Positions 1 to 9,058 of a stretch of 42,427 bases of DNA are shown piece by piece (position 1 is the first letter of the stretch; each line of letters starts with the position of its first letter). The DNA is from JBHENW01 sp046261875 (GTDB taxonomy: Bacteria; Acidobacteriota; Thermoanaerobaculia; UBA5066; Gp7-AA6): positions 1 through 42,427 of the forward strand of contig JBHENW010000076.1 in the NCBI GenBank assembly GCA_046261875.1, read 5' to 3'. The translations under genes were made by a program, and so were the position numbers. The notes below the pieces were generated by a model. The model did not search any database. It was not told the DNA's origin and worked only from the letters and a program-made list of their open reading frames with translations.

Positions 1-1359
1 GTCCCCCTGGCCGCCCTCCTCAAGGAGGCCGGGCACCGCGTGACGGGGAGCGACGGGCCGCTCTATCCCCCGATGTCCACCCTGCTGGAACGGCTCGAAG
101 TCCCGGTCGCCCGGGGATTCGCCGCGGAGCATGTGCCGGCCGACTGTGACGCCGTCATCGTCGGCAACGCCGCCCTGCGGGACAACGTCGAGGCCGCGGA
201 AGCGTATCGGCGCAACCTCGCTGTCCTCTCGATGCCACAGGCAATCCGCGAATACCTGCTGCCCGGAAAGACGCCGGTGGTCGTCACCGGGACCCACGGG
301 AAGACGACGACCTCGGCCCTCGTCGCCTGGCTCCTTCTGGACTCCGGGCGGGATCCGGGGTTCCTCGTCGGGGGAGAAATGATCAACCTGGGCCGCGGAT
401 ACCGACGCGGAGCGGGTCCCCATTTCGTCCTCGAGGGGGACGAGTACAACGCCTCCTTTTTCGACCGCGGGCCCAAGTTCCTGCACTACGCGCCGCGCCA
501 CCTCTTCGTCGGCAACATCGAGTTCGATCACGCGGACCTCTTCGCCGATCTTCCCGCGGTGACCGAAGCGTTCCGCGCCGTCGTACGGCTCGTCCCGCCG
601 GAGGGTCGGATCGTGGCGAACGCCGAGGACGAGCGCGTCGGCGACGTGCTGCGGGAAGCCCGCGCTCCGGTCGTCCGCGTCTCGCCGGAAAATCCCGCGG
701 CCGAAATCGCGGCGCGGGAGATCGAGCCTTCGCCCGACGGCACCCGCTTCACGCTTCTGGAGGCAGGGCACGACGCGGGACGCCTCCACTCCCCCCTAGT
801 CGGAATGCACAATCTCCGCAACACGCTCGGCGCGATCGCCCTCGCGCGCGGTCTCGGCCTGACCGTCGAGGAGATCGCCCGGTCTCTTCCGCGATTCGCA
901 GGCGTGCGCCGGCGCCTCGAGGTGAAGGGCGAGACCGGCGGCCTGACGATCGTGGACGACTTCGCGCACCATCCGACCGCCGTCGCCGGGACGCTGGCGG
1001 CCGCGCGCACGCGCTGGCCCGGACGCCGGATCTGGGCGCTCTTCGAGCCGCGCTCCAACACGGCCGGCCGCCGGCTCTTCCAGGCGGCGTACGCCGAGGC
1101 GTTCGCGCAAGCCGACGCGCTCGTGATCGGCCCCGTGTTCCACGCCGGACGGCTTCCCCCGGAGGCGCGACTCGACCGCGATGCATTGATCCGCGACTTC
1201 GCGGCCGCCGGCAAGCCCGCCTTCGCTCCGGAGAGCCTGTCCGATGTCCCCAAGATCCTCCGGGGCGCAGCGCAGAACGGCGACGTTCTCATCCTCATGT
1301 CCTCGGGCGCCTTCGGCGGCCTGCCCGAGACGCTACTGAAAGAGTTGTCGCAACCCTAG
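1..1359 (+). CDS. mpl: UDP-N-acetylmuramate:L-alanyl-gamma-D-glutamyl-meso-diaminopimelate ligase (Mpl), 5'-truncated
   Basis: Cytoplasmic Mur-ligase-family enzyme that re-attaches recycled murein tripeptide to UDP-MurNAc with ATP. The frame is open from base 1, reading PLAALLKEAGHRVTGSDGPL, so the start and the first ~15 residues of the Rossmann-like N-terminus lie outside the window; the GTG at 40 is internal. Visible features are YPPMSTLLERL near the N-terminus (typical of Mpl rather than MurC), the P-loop GTHGKTTTSAL (about residue 98), the central LEGDEYNASFFDRGPKF block, the HNLRNTLGAIALA linker, and DDFAHHPTAV with FEPRSNT in the C-terminal domain. About 452 residues are present, close to full family length. 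It ends in TAG 17 nt before the next gene and probably belongs to an upstream cell-wall recycling unit. Its presence implies meso-DAP peptidoglycan, which agrees with dapF downstream. Confidence 0.93.
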   Translation, partial: VPLAALLKEAGHRVTGSDGPLYPPMSTLLERLEVPVARGFAAEHVPADCDAVIVGNAALRDNVEAAEAYRRNLAVLSMPQAIREYLLPGKTPVVVTGTHGKTTTSALVAWLLLDSGRDPGFLVGGEMINLGRGYRRGAGPHFVLEGDEYNASFFDRGPKFLHYAPRHLFVGNIEFDHADLFADLPAVTEAFRAVVRLVPPEGRIVANAEDERVGDVLREARAPVVRVSPENPAAEIAAREIEPSPDGTRFTLLEAGHDAGRLHSPLVGMHNLRNTLGAIALARGLGLTVEEIARSLPRFAGVRRRLEVKGETGGLTIVDDFAHHPTAVAGTLAAARTRWPGRRIWALFEPRSNTAGRRLFQAAYAEAFAQADALVIGPVFHAGRLPPEARLDRDALIRDFAAAGKPAFAPESLSDVPKILRGAAQNGDVLILMSSGAFGGLPETLLKELSQP

Positions 1360-1376
1360 CCCCTAGCCCTCGCGCA

Positions 1377-3875
1377 TTGATCACGAGCGCCGTCCTCCTG
1401 CTCCTGGTTTACGCCTCGGGAGGCGTCCTGCTCGCGGCGGTTTCCCGCGCGCTCGGCCGGTCGATCCCGCGCGAGGAGCTCGCGCTGTTTCTCCTTCTCC
1501 CCCTGGTTTTCGCCGGCCCGGGACTTTCGCCTGCCGTGACTCCGGTGCCGGTCGACCACGCCATGGAAATACCGCCCTGGAGGTTCCTGCCCCATCCGCC
1601 GGTTCACAACCCGGCTCTCACAGACACGGCAACGCAGTTCGCTCCCTGGGCCAAGGCGGTGCGGATGGCGTGGAAGGAAGGGGAGATCCCGCATCGCGAC
1701 CGCTGGAACGGATGCGGCACGCCCCTGGCGGCGAACGGCTCCTCGGCGGCCTTCTCGCCGATCACGGTCCTCCAGTTCGCGTTCCCTCTCGCGCGAGGGT
1801 TCCTCTTGGCGGCTCTTCTCAAGCTGCTGCTGGCCATGGTGGGGACATGGCTGTGGCTGCGCGAGATCGGACGCTCCCGCGAGGCGGCGTGCTTCGGCGC
1901 GGTCCTCTTCTCCCTCTCCTTTGCCATGACCGTATGGATCTACCATCCCGCGACCGCCGTCATCTGCCTCTGGCCCTGGGCGCTCTTCGGCATCGAGGCG
2001 CTCGCGGATGCTCGGATCTCGCGCCGGGCTTTTCTCCTGCTCGTCGCCGTGCTGACGCTCTGGCCGCTCTCCGGGCATACGGAAAGCGCCGCCATGGGCG
2101 CTCTCTTCGGAGCCCTCTGGCTTCTCGGGCGATTGATCCTCCGCACACTTCCCCGGCCCCGGCGCGTGATCCTCGGCGCGGCCGCCGCATCGCTCGCGGC
2201 TCTCGGTCTGTCGGCGTTCTCGCTGCTCCCCCAGTGGCTGGCCATCCAGGCTTCGAACCGGCTCGCGATCGCCGAAGATCCCCGGCACCTGGAGTACGTG
2301 CCGTGGGTGCCGTACCGCCCGGGATGGCTGGGCGGATTCGTGACGACGCTCTTCCCGCAGGCCTACGGCGACTACATCGCCGCTCCCATGATCCCGGGCG
2401 CCGCCGGATCGATCACCGAGATGGGATTCGGGTATTTCGGCCTCGTCGGCGCCGCCCTCGCCCTCGGCTTCCTTCGTCCCGGTTCGAGGCGCCCGCGCGA
2501 CGCCTGGGTGCTCCTCGCCCTGATGATCTACGGCCTCGGAGCGGCGATGGGGATCCCGCCCTTTCGCTTTCTCACCGAAAGCCTCCCGGGGCTCGGCCTG
2601 GCGCCTCCGCTCCGGTTCCTGCTCTTCGTGTCCGTGGCGGGCAGCGCGCTCGCCGCCTTCGAGCTGGACCGTCTTCGCGAGGATCTGCGAAGGACCCGCG
2701 GCGCCGGCGTTCTCGCCGCCGGAATCCCCCTCGCGCTGGTCGCAGCGGCGCTCGCCGTGTTTCTCCACTTTCGACCAGCGCACGCCGCCGCCGGAGGGCT
2801 GCCCGCGCAGCGCGCGGCTCTCGGGTGGGCCCTGGCGATTCTCATCGCCGCCGCGTCGACGCTCGCCGCAATGGTCATCGCACGCCGTGAGCGGGACCGG
2901 AACGCTCTCGTTCTCGCTCTCACCGTCCTCGCGGCCGCCGAGCTGCTGCAACAGGGAATGCGGCTCTACCGCTTCCAGCCGCTCACCTTGCTCTATCCGG
3001 AGACGCCTCTCATCCGGTTCCTGCACGGACAACCGCGGCCCTTCCGGGTGGCCGGCGTCCAGGGCGCGCTCCTGCCGAACTCCAACGTCTTCGCCGGTCT
3101 CGAGGACATCCGGACGCACGATCCGGTCGAGCGACGTGACTACGTCGAGTTCCTCGACGCGACCGCCGGCTATTTCCCGCCGGATTACTTCAAGGTCCTG
3201 CGCGACTTCGGATCCCCCGCGCTGGACTTCCTGAACGTCCGATACCTGATCTCCGAGAAGACGAATGAGGCGCTGCCGGCCAAGTGGAATCGCGTGTATG
3301 CGGGGGCGGATGGGGCGGTGTTCGAGAACTCCGCGGTGCTGCCACGCATTTTCGCGCCCGCGCGAGTGCAGGTCGTGGCGCGCGATCCGCGCGGGGCGCG
3401 GGTCACCCACGCCCTGCGCGAGTTCGGTTCACCCCTCGGCGACTTTCTCCTCCGAGGCCTGTTCGCCGATGAGGCGATCGCGCTCTCCACCCACGAAGCC
3501 TTCCCGACGCACGGGCAAAGCTTCTCCAACGGACGGCTGAGGATGACGGGCCTGACCGAGTCGTCCAACCGCGTCGCGTTTCGGGCCCTCGTCTCCGAGG
3601 GGGCGACGATCGCCGTGACCAGCTACGTGCAGGACGCGGGCTGGTCCGCGCGCGCGGGAGGACGGGAGCTGCCGACCGGATTGGCGAACGGCCCGTTCCT
3701 GGCTTTGCTCCTTCCGGTCGGCGAATACGACGTCGAGCTCCGATACTCGGCGCCGGGATTCCAGACGGGTGCGGCCGTTTCGATCGCGGCGGCAGCGGCC
3801 GGAGCCGGCGCGTGGGCGTATGGATGGACACGGCGGCGCCGCCGGGGAGTTCCCGCCGAGACGGGGGTCGGATAG
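1377..3875 (+). CDS. YfhO-like polytopic membrane protein
   Basis: An 832-residue integral membrane protein. It has a long N-terminal region with about 11-12 hydrophobic segments (residues ~1-540), then a ~280-residue soluble C-terminal domain and one last hydrophobic stretch near residue 810. The loop after the first helices (VDHAMEIPPW...TQFAPW) and the later PFRVAGVQGALLPNSN / DFLNVRYLI motifs are the pattern of the bacterial YfhO family (PF09586), GT-C-like proteins implicated in glycosylation of surface polymers. TTG start at 1377; no good Shine-Dalgarno is visible. It lies 17 nt after mpl and 9 nt before a Dpm1-type glycosyltransferase, so it probably transfers a sugar from the lipid-linked donor made by that neighbour. 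The donor and acceptor cannot be read from the sequence. Confidence 0.75.
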   Translation: MITSAVLLLLVYASGGVLLAAVSRALGRSIPREELALFLLLPLVFAGPGLSPAVTPVPVDHAMEIPPWRFLPHPPVHNPALTDTATQFAPWAKAVRMAWKEGEIPHRDRWNGCGTPLAANGSSAAFSPITVLQFAFPLARGFLLAALLKLLLAMVGTWLWLREIGRSREAACFGAVLFSLSFAMTVWIYHPATAVICLWPWALFGIEALADARISRRAFLLLVAVLTLWPLSGHTESAAMGALFGALWLLGRLILRTLPRPRRVILGAAAASLAALGLSAFSLLPQWLAIQASNRLAIAEDPRHLEYVPWVPYRPGWLGGFVTTLFPQAYGDYIAAPMIPGAAGSITEMGFGYFGLVGAALALGFLRPGSRRPRDAWVLLALMIYGLGAAMGIPPFRFLTESLPGLGLAPPLRFLLFVSVAGSALAAFELDRLREDLRRTRGAGVLAAGIPLALVAAALAVFLHFRPAHAAAGGLPAQRAALGWALAILIAAASTLAAMVIARRERDRNALVLALTVLAAAELLQQGMRLYRFQPLTLLYPETPLIRFLHGQPRPFRVAGVQGALLPNSNVFAGLEDIRTHDPVERRDYVEFLDATAGYFPPDYFKVLRDFGSPALDFLNVRYLISEKTNEALPAKWNRVYAGADGAVFENSAVLPRIFAPARVQVVARDPRGARVTHALREFGSPLGDFLLRGLFADEAIALSTHEAFPTHGQSFSNGRLRMTGLTESSNRVAFRALVSEGATIAVTSYVQDAGWSARAGGRELPTGLANGPFLALLLPVGEYDVELRYSAPGFQTGAAVSIAAAAAGAGAWAYGWTRRRRRGVPAETGVG

Positions 3876-3884
3876 GTTGTCCGC

Positions 3885-5066
3885 GTGCAGAATCCGGCTT
3901 CAAGCGCCCCGTCGGTCGAGCTGTCCGTCGTGATGCCGTGCCTCAACGAGGCGGAAACGCTCGCCGATTGCATCGCGCAGGCGCGCCGTACGCTCGATGA
4001 GCACGGCATCGCCGGGGAGATCGTCGTCGCGGACAACGGCAGCACGGACGGCTCCGCCGAGATCGGGCGGCGGCTCGGGGCCCGCGTCATCCACATCGGC
4101 CCGCGCGGTTACGGACACGCGCTCATGGGCGGCATCGAGGCGGCGCGCGGAAAGTACGTGCTGATTGGAGACTCGGACGGGAGCTACGATTTCTCCGAAG
4201 TCCCTCGGTTCCTCGAGAAGCTGCGCGAAGGGTTCGACCTCGTCCAGGGCTGCCGACTGAAGGCGGGCGGCGGACGCGTTCTGCCCGGCGCGATGCCGGC
4301 CCTCCACCGGTTCTGGGGCAACCCGATGTTCTCGAAGATGGCGCGCCTCTGGTTCCGGGCTCCGATCCACGACATCCACTGCGGGATGCGCGGGCTGTCA
4401 CGGGACCTCTATGCCCGGTTGGACCAGCGCTGCACAGGGATGGAGTTCGCCTCCGAGATGATCATCAAATCGACCCTCCGCGGGGCGCGGATCGCCGAAG
4501 TTCCCATCACCCTGCGGCCCGATCGGCGGAAATCGGGGCGGAGGCACCTCAGGACTTTTCGGGACGGATGGCGCCATTTCCGGTTTTTTCTGCTGTACAG
4601 CCCCCGCTGGCTTTTTCTCCTCCCGGGCGCTTTGCTCGTCGTTCTGGGCGTCATCGGGTACGCCATCGCCATGCCGCAGCGGAGGATCGGGGGCGTCGTG
4701 TTCGACGTGCACACGCTTCTCTTCGCGAGCCTCGCGGTCGTGGCAGGCTACCAGTCGATCCTGTTCGCCGTGTTCACGAAGATCTTCGGCATCACGGAGG
4801 GTCTCCTTCCCCAGGACTCGCGGATGGAGCGCCTTTTCCGGGTCGTCAATCTCGAGCGCGGGCTCCTGGCGGGAGGCCTCGTCATGCTCGCCGGCCTCGT
4901 CCTTCTGCTCGGCGCCGTCAACCAGTGGCGCCTCGAGGGGTTCGGGCCGCTCGATTACCAGCGCACGATGCGATGGGTGATCCCCGGCGTGACGCTCACG
5001 ACGGTCGGTTTTCAGACCATCCTCTCGAGCTTCTTCCTGAGCGTGCTCGGGCTGAACCGTCGCTGA
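3885..5066 (+). CDS. Family 2 glycosyltransferase, dolichol/polyprenyl-phosphate mannosyltransferase type
   Basis: A 393-residue GT-A glycosyltransferase. The N-terminal domain (residues ~14-230) begins LSVVMPCLNEAETLADCI. It carries VVADNGSTDGS (nucleotide-binding), the GYGHALMGGIEAA region and GDSDGSYDF as the metal-binding DXD-type motif. The C-terminal ~150 residues hold four hydrophobic segments (from WLFLLPGALLVVLGVIGYAI to the last helix ending FLSVLGL). This layout fits enzymes that charge polyprenyl phosphate with a hexose at the inner face of the membrane, supplying GT-C enzymes such as its neighbours. GTG start at 3885; ends TGA overlapping the ATG of the following methyltransferase (TGATG). 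Sugar specificity is unknown. Confidence 0.85.
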   Translation: MQNPASSAPSVELSVVMPCLNEAETLADCIAQARRTLDEHGIAGEIVVADNGSTDGSAEIGRRLGARVIHIGPRGYGHALMGGIEAARGKYVLIGDSDGSYDFSEVPRFLEKLREGFDLVQGCRLKAGGGRVLPGAMPALHRFWGNPMFSKMARLWFRAPIHDIHCGMRGLSRDLYARLDQRCTGMEFASEMIIKSTLRGARIAEVPITLRPDRRKSGRRHLRTFRDGWRHFRFFLLYSPRWLFLLPGALLVVLGVIGYAIAMPQRRIGGVVFDVHTLLFASLAVVAGYQSILFAVFTKIFGITEGLLPQDSRMERLFRVVNLERGLLAGGLVMLAGLVLLLGAVNQWRLEGFGPLDYQRTMRWVIPGVTLTTVGFQTILSSFFLSVLGLNRR

Positions 5067-5683
5067 TGCTGCTCGAGTCGATTCACGGGAGCTGCGTTTT
5101 CCCACGCCGTGTCCGGGTGCTGGCGGACCACCTCGCCGCGTTGATCCCGGAAAACGCCCGCGTGCTGGACGTCGGCAGCGGAGACGGCCGCGTGGGCCGG
5201 GCGATCGGGCAACGGCGCTCCGACCTCGACATCCGCGGGATCGACGTCCTTCCGCGAAAGGATCCCGCCATTTCCACCGAGATCTTCGACGGCCGGACGA
5301 TTCCCTTCCCCGACGCGAGCTTCGACGCCCTCCTCTTCATCGACGTCCTGCACCACACGGAGGATCCGACCCGCCTCCTCCGCGAGGCCGCGAGGGCGTC
5401 GCGGACCTTCATCCTGATCAAGGACCACCGGGCGGACGGTGCCTTCGCCTCCGCGACGCTGCGCTTCATGGACCGCGCCGGCAACGCGCGGCATGGAGTC
5501 GCTCTGCCATACAACTACTGGCGCACCCGGACCTGGCGGGAGACCTTCCAGGCCCTCGGGCTGGACGTCGACGTCTGGAAGCCGCACCTCGGGCTCTACC
5601 CCGCCCCGGCGTCCTGGCTCTTCGACGGGGAGCTGCATTTCCTCGCGCGGCTGCGCGTCGGACGAGAAAAGGGGAAAAGGTAG
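5066..5683 (+). CDS. Class I SAM-dependent methyltransferase
   Basis: A 205-residue methyltransferase with the motif I glycine loop VLDVGSGDGRVGRAIG at residues ~28-43. It also has the acidic end of strand 2 (IRGIDV), the motif II/III region FPDASFDALLFIDVLHH and ILIKDHRADG. This is the Methyltransf_11 type, usually small-molecule or lipid/sugar methylation. The ATG at 5066 overlaps the stop of the glycosyltransferase (TGATG), which fixes the start even though the frame stays open further upstream. It ends 3 nt before the next gene. Its place between a polyprenyl-phosphate glycosyltransferase and a GT39-like protein suggests a lipid-linked sugar or surface glycan as substrate, but this is inference from position. 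Confidence 0.85.
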   Translation: MLLESIHGSCVFPRRVRVLADHLAALIPENARVLDVGSGDGRVGRAIGQRRSDLDIRGIDVLPRKDPAISTEIFDGRTIPFPDASFDALLFIDVLHHTEDPTRLLREAARASRTFILIKDHRADGAFASATLRFMDRAGNARHGVALPYNYWRTRTWRETFQALGLDVDVWKPHLGLYPAPASWLFDGELHFLARLRVGREKGKR

Positions 5684-5686
5684 GCG

Positions 5687-7405
5687 TTGAGCAGAGCCGA
5701 GCGGGCTCCCGTCCGGGCGTCCCTTCTCTGGGCGACGCTGGGGGCGGCCGGGCTGGCGCTCTACCTGTGGCCGGCCTTCTCCGGGCCGCCCGTGCTCTGG
5801 TCCGACAGCCTCCGGGATCTGGAATGGGCGCGGGAAGGCATCGGGCTGTGGAAGCCGCCGCCGCCCGGAGACCTGCACCTCGCCAAGCCCGGCTACCTGC
5901 TGCTGTTGCGCGCCGAGATGGCCTTCGCGCCCTTCCTCGCCGAGCCGCGCTCCGTGGTGCTCGCGCAGTCGCTCCTGCTCTGGCTCTCGATCACGGCCAC
6001 CGCGATGTTCGTGGCACGCCGGTTCGGGACGTGGGCCGGCGCCGTCCTGTGCCTCGCGCTCCTCTCCTTCCTGAGGCTGCGCGACGCATCGAGCGCCGTC
6101 ATGACGGAAGCCCCGTCGGCCGCGCTGCTGCTCCCCTTCGCGGCGGCCGTTCTCCTTCGCGAGAGGACCGGGCGCGGAAGCTTTCTCTTCTCCGGAGCCG
6201 CGGCCGGGCTCCTCTTTTGGGTCCGGCCCAACCTCGGAGCGGTCGCTTTCGGGCTCGCCGTGATCGCCGCCTCGGTCCGGTGGCGGCCCCTCGCCCTCGT
6301 GGTCGTCTCGTTCGCGGCTTTTGTGACGGCCGGGTGGCTGGCCACGCGGCCCGCGGCCGGTGAAGATCCTCGCCGCGGGATCGCCTACCCGCTCCATGCC
6401 GCCACCGCGGAGTACTACTGGCTGCCGTCGCTCGGAGAGTGGCCCGAGGCCCCCTCCGAGAGGGAGCGCGGAGAAGAGACGCTGCGGCGCGCGGGGGCGA
6501 ACTGGAAGGCCTTCCTCTCCCGGCCCGGCCCGGACACGGGTCGCGAGCTCTCGTGGAGGGCGTTCCACGGGATCTTCTCGACCGAGTTCTACGATGCGCG
6601 CTGGTCGAGGACCTATCGCGCGCTGGACACGCTCTCGCGCCTGCTCGCACCGTTTCTCGTGGCGGGCTCGCTCGCCCTCCTCCTCTCGTTTCCGTTTGCC
6701 GACCGCCGGCTCAACCTCGCCGGCGTCTTCCTTCCGGCGGCCCTGATCGCCCAGAACCTGGCCCTGGGGTCGCACCCGCGGTACGTGCTCCCTTTTCTTC
6801 CGGTCGTGTTCCTCCTGGCGGTCCTCGCCGTCGCCCGGTTGCGGACGGCGAGTGTGCCCCGCCGCCTGACTCCCGCGGCTGTCTTCGCGGGGCTCGCGGC
6901 CGGCCTCTTCTCGCTGCCCGCTCTCCTGGATTGGGAATGGGGGCAGGTCGAGGCATCCGGGGTCCGCATCGTTCAGCCGATCCGGCGCGGCCGGCTGCCC
7001 GTGCGCGAGCCCGCGTCGTTTCACGCGAGGATCGCCGCTCCCCTCGTGCCGACGACGGCTCAGCTCGAAGTTCGCGGCCCCGGAGGGCAGCTGCTCTATT
7101 CGAGCGCCCGCGACCCGGCCCGGGAAAGGCCGGTGATCTCCTTCGCGCTGCCGCAGTGGTTGCTCGATGCGAATCGGAAAGCGGACGTGGATCTGCATTT
7201 CGCGGCCGGGGGGGAATACGGCCCGGTCCACTTTCTCCTCTTTCCGGTCATCCCCCCGCCGTGGGCGCGCCTGGCGCGTCGCGAAGGGTCCCGGGATCTT
7301 TCTCCGGCGACCGGGATTCGCTTCGGCTCGCTCGACTGGTGGGCGCACGCGGACGGGGCGCCGCACGCCCGAAGAGCCCACCGCTCCGAGCCCCCAGGAC
7401 GATAG
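5687..7405 (+). CDS. GT39/ArnT-like polytopic membrane glycosyltransferase
   Basis: A 572-residue membrane protein with about 9-10 hydrophobic segments from residue ~10 to ~415 and a ~150-residue C-terminal periplasmic-type domain. The first periplasmic loop contains SDSLRDLEWAREG, the acidic pair placement seen in PMT_2/ArnT-like GT-C enzymes, and KPGYLLLLRAE follows. HPRYVLPFLPVVFLLAV is another family-like segment. TTG start at 5687, three bases after the methyltransferase stop. The C-terminus (GIRFGSLDWWAHADG) looks like genuine protein, yet the last 158 nt overlap the 3' end of the convergent gene. Probably acts with the upstream Dpm1-type enzyme; substrate unknown. Confidence 0.75.
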   Translation: MSRAERAPVRASLLWATLGAAGLALYLWPAFSGPPVLWSDSLRDLEWAREGIGLWKPPPPGDLHLAKPGYLLLLRAEMAFAPFLAEPRSVVLAQSLLLWLSITATAMFVARRFGTWAGAVLCLALLSFLRLRDASSAVMTEAPSAALLLPFAAAVLLRERTGRGSFLFSGAAAGLLFWVRPNLGAVAFGLAVIAASVRWRPLALVVVSFAAFVTAGWLATRPAAGEDPRRGIAYPLHAATAEYYWLPSLGEWPEAPSERERGEETLRRAGANWKAFLSRPGPDTGRELSWRAFHGIFSTEFYDARWSRTYRALDTLSRLLAPFLVAGSLALLLSFPFADRRLNLAGVFLPAALIAQNLALGSHPRYVLPFLPVVFLLAVLAVARLRTASVPRRLTPAAVFAGLAAGLFSLPALLDWEWGQVEASGVRIVQPIRRGRLPVREPASFHARIAAPLVPTTAQLEVRGPGGQLLYSSARDPARERPVISFALPQWLLDANRKADVDLHFAAGGEYGPVHFLLFPVIPPPWARLARREGSRDLSPATGIRFGSLDWWAHADGAPHARRAHRSEPPGR

Positions 7406-8678
7406 CCGCCACCGGAAAGAGGGCGGCGGCGGTCCGGGCAAAGGAGGCCTGCGCGTGCCACACCGCGCCGTAGATCGACAGCGTCGGGATCACGGCATAG
7501 ATCAGGATCTGCGCGGTCAGCGGCACGAGCAGCAGGTCCGCCGGCCCCCGGAGGGTGACGGTCAGCAGGAGCGCGACGGCGATCAGGGGAACGGCCGCCT
7601 GGACGACCTCGACGGTGAGCAGCCGGTTCGCCACCTCCGCCGTCCGGCCCGCAAGCTCGGCCCAACGCTCGCGCAGGAGGAGCGTGAAGTCGAAGTCGCG
7701 GTGATCCAGATCGCCGGCCGCGGCGCGAAAAAGCGCCAGGTGCCCTGCCGCCGGTAACAGGAGCGCGACGAAGTCGAGGCTCCGCGAGCGGCCCCTCCTC
7801 CGGGCGGGCAGGAGGAGCATCGTCGCGGCGAGCAGCGCGACGTAGAGGAGCCCTTCCTGCTTCATGGCCGCGCAGAAGAGGGAGCCGAGGGCGAGGCGCA
7901 CGCGCACGGAGGCGGAGGACTCCTCCCGGGCGTCGAGGAACGCGCAGGAGAGCAGGACGATGCCGAACGCCAGCGGGATGTCCGCCATGCCGACGTGCCC
8001 GGCGCGGTAGAGCGGCAGAAAGAGGCCGATGAGCGCGGCGGCGACCGCCCCGGCGAGACGGCCGGCGCGGCGGGTGAGGAAGCCGTAGGCGGCGAGGATG
8101 GTCCCGACGTGGAACGCCGGGTAGAGCAGGGCGAGCGCCCGGTCGTTCCAGTCGCGCGCGAAAGCGGCGAGCGACGCGAAAAGGAGGGGAAGGAGCAGAG
8201 GGTATTCGGGGTGCGACCAAGCGAGGGCGGGATCGCGGAAGAGCGCGTCCGGGATGCGGCCCGCAAAGAAGATCGTCTTGCCTTTCAGCCCCCAGATCGC
8301 GAGGAAGTCCGTCGCCCACATCGGCTCGGAGAGGGCCGAGAGCGCGAAGAGGAGCGCTCCGGCCGCCGCGGCGGCGACGCAGGCGAGCCGGAGCCATTCC
8401 GGCGTCTCGCGGCGCGGTGCGTCGTAGCGCAACGCGCGGCTGCGGCGCCGCAGCAGAAGCGCGATGGTCAGGATCACGCCCTCGGCCAGCAGCAGCTTGC
8501 GGGGCCCCGGGTGGAGACGCAAGGCGATCCCGGTCGCGTAGAGGGCGGCATGGATCAGGAGCCCGCACGCGAATGCCCAAGCCGCGCGCTCGGCGCGCGC
8601 CAGCCCTCGGGTGAAGAAGCGCGAGACGGCGTACCCGACCGCGGTCGCTGCGGCCAGGGCCAGCAGCGTCGCCGTCAT
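7248..8678 (-). CDS. Polytopic membrane protein, GT39-like (GT-C fold)
   Basis: A 476-residue membrane protein with about 11 hydrophobic segments. After the first four comes a periplasmic loop reading LSEPMWATDFLAIWGLKGK, followed by HPEYPLLLPLLFASLAAF. The Asp in that loop and the HPEYPLL motif are typical of glycosyltransferase-39-like proteins. The ATG at 8678 overlaps the stop of the small gene before it (ATGA). The last ~45 residues (after VLGARSGG) are Arg/Pro/Ser-rich, unlike the rest, and run antisense to the coding end of the convergent gene, as if an earlier stop had been lost. Last gene of the dapF unit. Confidence 0.75.
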   Translation of the reverse strand: MTATLLALAAATAVGYAVSRFFTRGLARAERAAWAFACGLLIHAALYATGIALRLHPGPRKLLLAEGVILTIALLLRRRSRALRYDAPRRETPEWLRLACVAAAAAGALLFALSALSEPMWATDFLAIWGLKGKTIFFAGRIPDALFRDPALAWSHPEYPLLLPLLFASLAAFARDWNDRALALLYPAFHVGTILAAYGFLTRRAGRLAGAVAAALIGLFLPLYRAGHVGMADIPLAFGIVLLSCAFLDAREESSASVRVRLALGSLFCAAMKQEGLLYVALLAATMLLLPARRRGRSRSLDFVALLLPAAGHLALFRAAAGDLDHRDFDFTLLLRERWAELAGRTAEVANRLLTVEVVQAAVPLIAVALLLTVTLRGPADLLLVPLTAQILIYAVIPTLSIYGAVWHAQASFARTAAALFPVAAIVLGARSGGLFGRAAPRPRAPTSRASRSESRSPEKDPGTLRDAPGAPTAGG

Positions 8679-9058
8679 CGCCGGAGCAGTACGCCGCCCG
8701 GCAGCTTGCGGGACTTTTCAGCCGGTGAACCCGGGCCGTAGAGCGCCCGGTATCCCGAGCGCTCATGCGACGCCGTCACGCGCCTCGGCGCGAGCGTGTA
8801 GTGCGCCTGGTACGTGTAGAGCTCGTTGCTGCGCGGCGCCGCGACCGCAAGGGGAGCTCCGTCGGGCGCGGACGCGTCCGCCGCGTACAGGAACGGACCG
8901 TACGCCGGGTCGAAAGCGAACCCGGTTCCGTCCAGCCGCGAGTCCACGCCGGTTACCGCGACCCGCGCCCGGCGGACGGCGTCGCGCCAGAGCCCACGAA
9001 CCTCCGAGACGGCGAGCAGGAGGAGCGCGAGGGCGGCGGCGGTCCGGCGGGCTCTCAC
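8675..9058 (-). CDS. Small membrane-anchored protein of unknown function
   Basis: A 127-residue protein that I do not recognise. One N-terminal hydrophobic segment (TAAALALLLLAVSEV, residues ~6-20) follows three Arg, so it is either an uncleaved anchor or a poor signal peptide. The rest is polar, with LYTYQAHYTLAPRRV near the middle. The start is set by GTGA overlapping the TGA of the preceding hydrolase gene, and its own TGA overlaps the ATG of the next gene. The double 4-nt overlap makes co-translation with the GT39-like protein very likely, suggesting an accessory role at the membrane. Confidence 0.7.
   Translation of the reverse strand: MRARRTAAALALLLLAVSEVRGLWRDAVRRARVAVTGVDSRLDGTGFAFDPAYGPFLYAADASAPDGAPLAVAAPRSNELYTYQAHYTLAPRRVTASHERSGYRALYGPGSPAEKSRKLPGGVLLRR

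Noticed and set aside
1356..7441. Long minus-strand frames (684 and 809 codons) opposite the glycan genes
   Set aside because: Highly charged Arg/Glu/Gly/Pro-rich translations with no motifs, opposite genes with clear domains.
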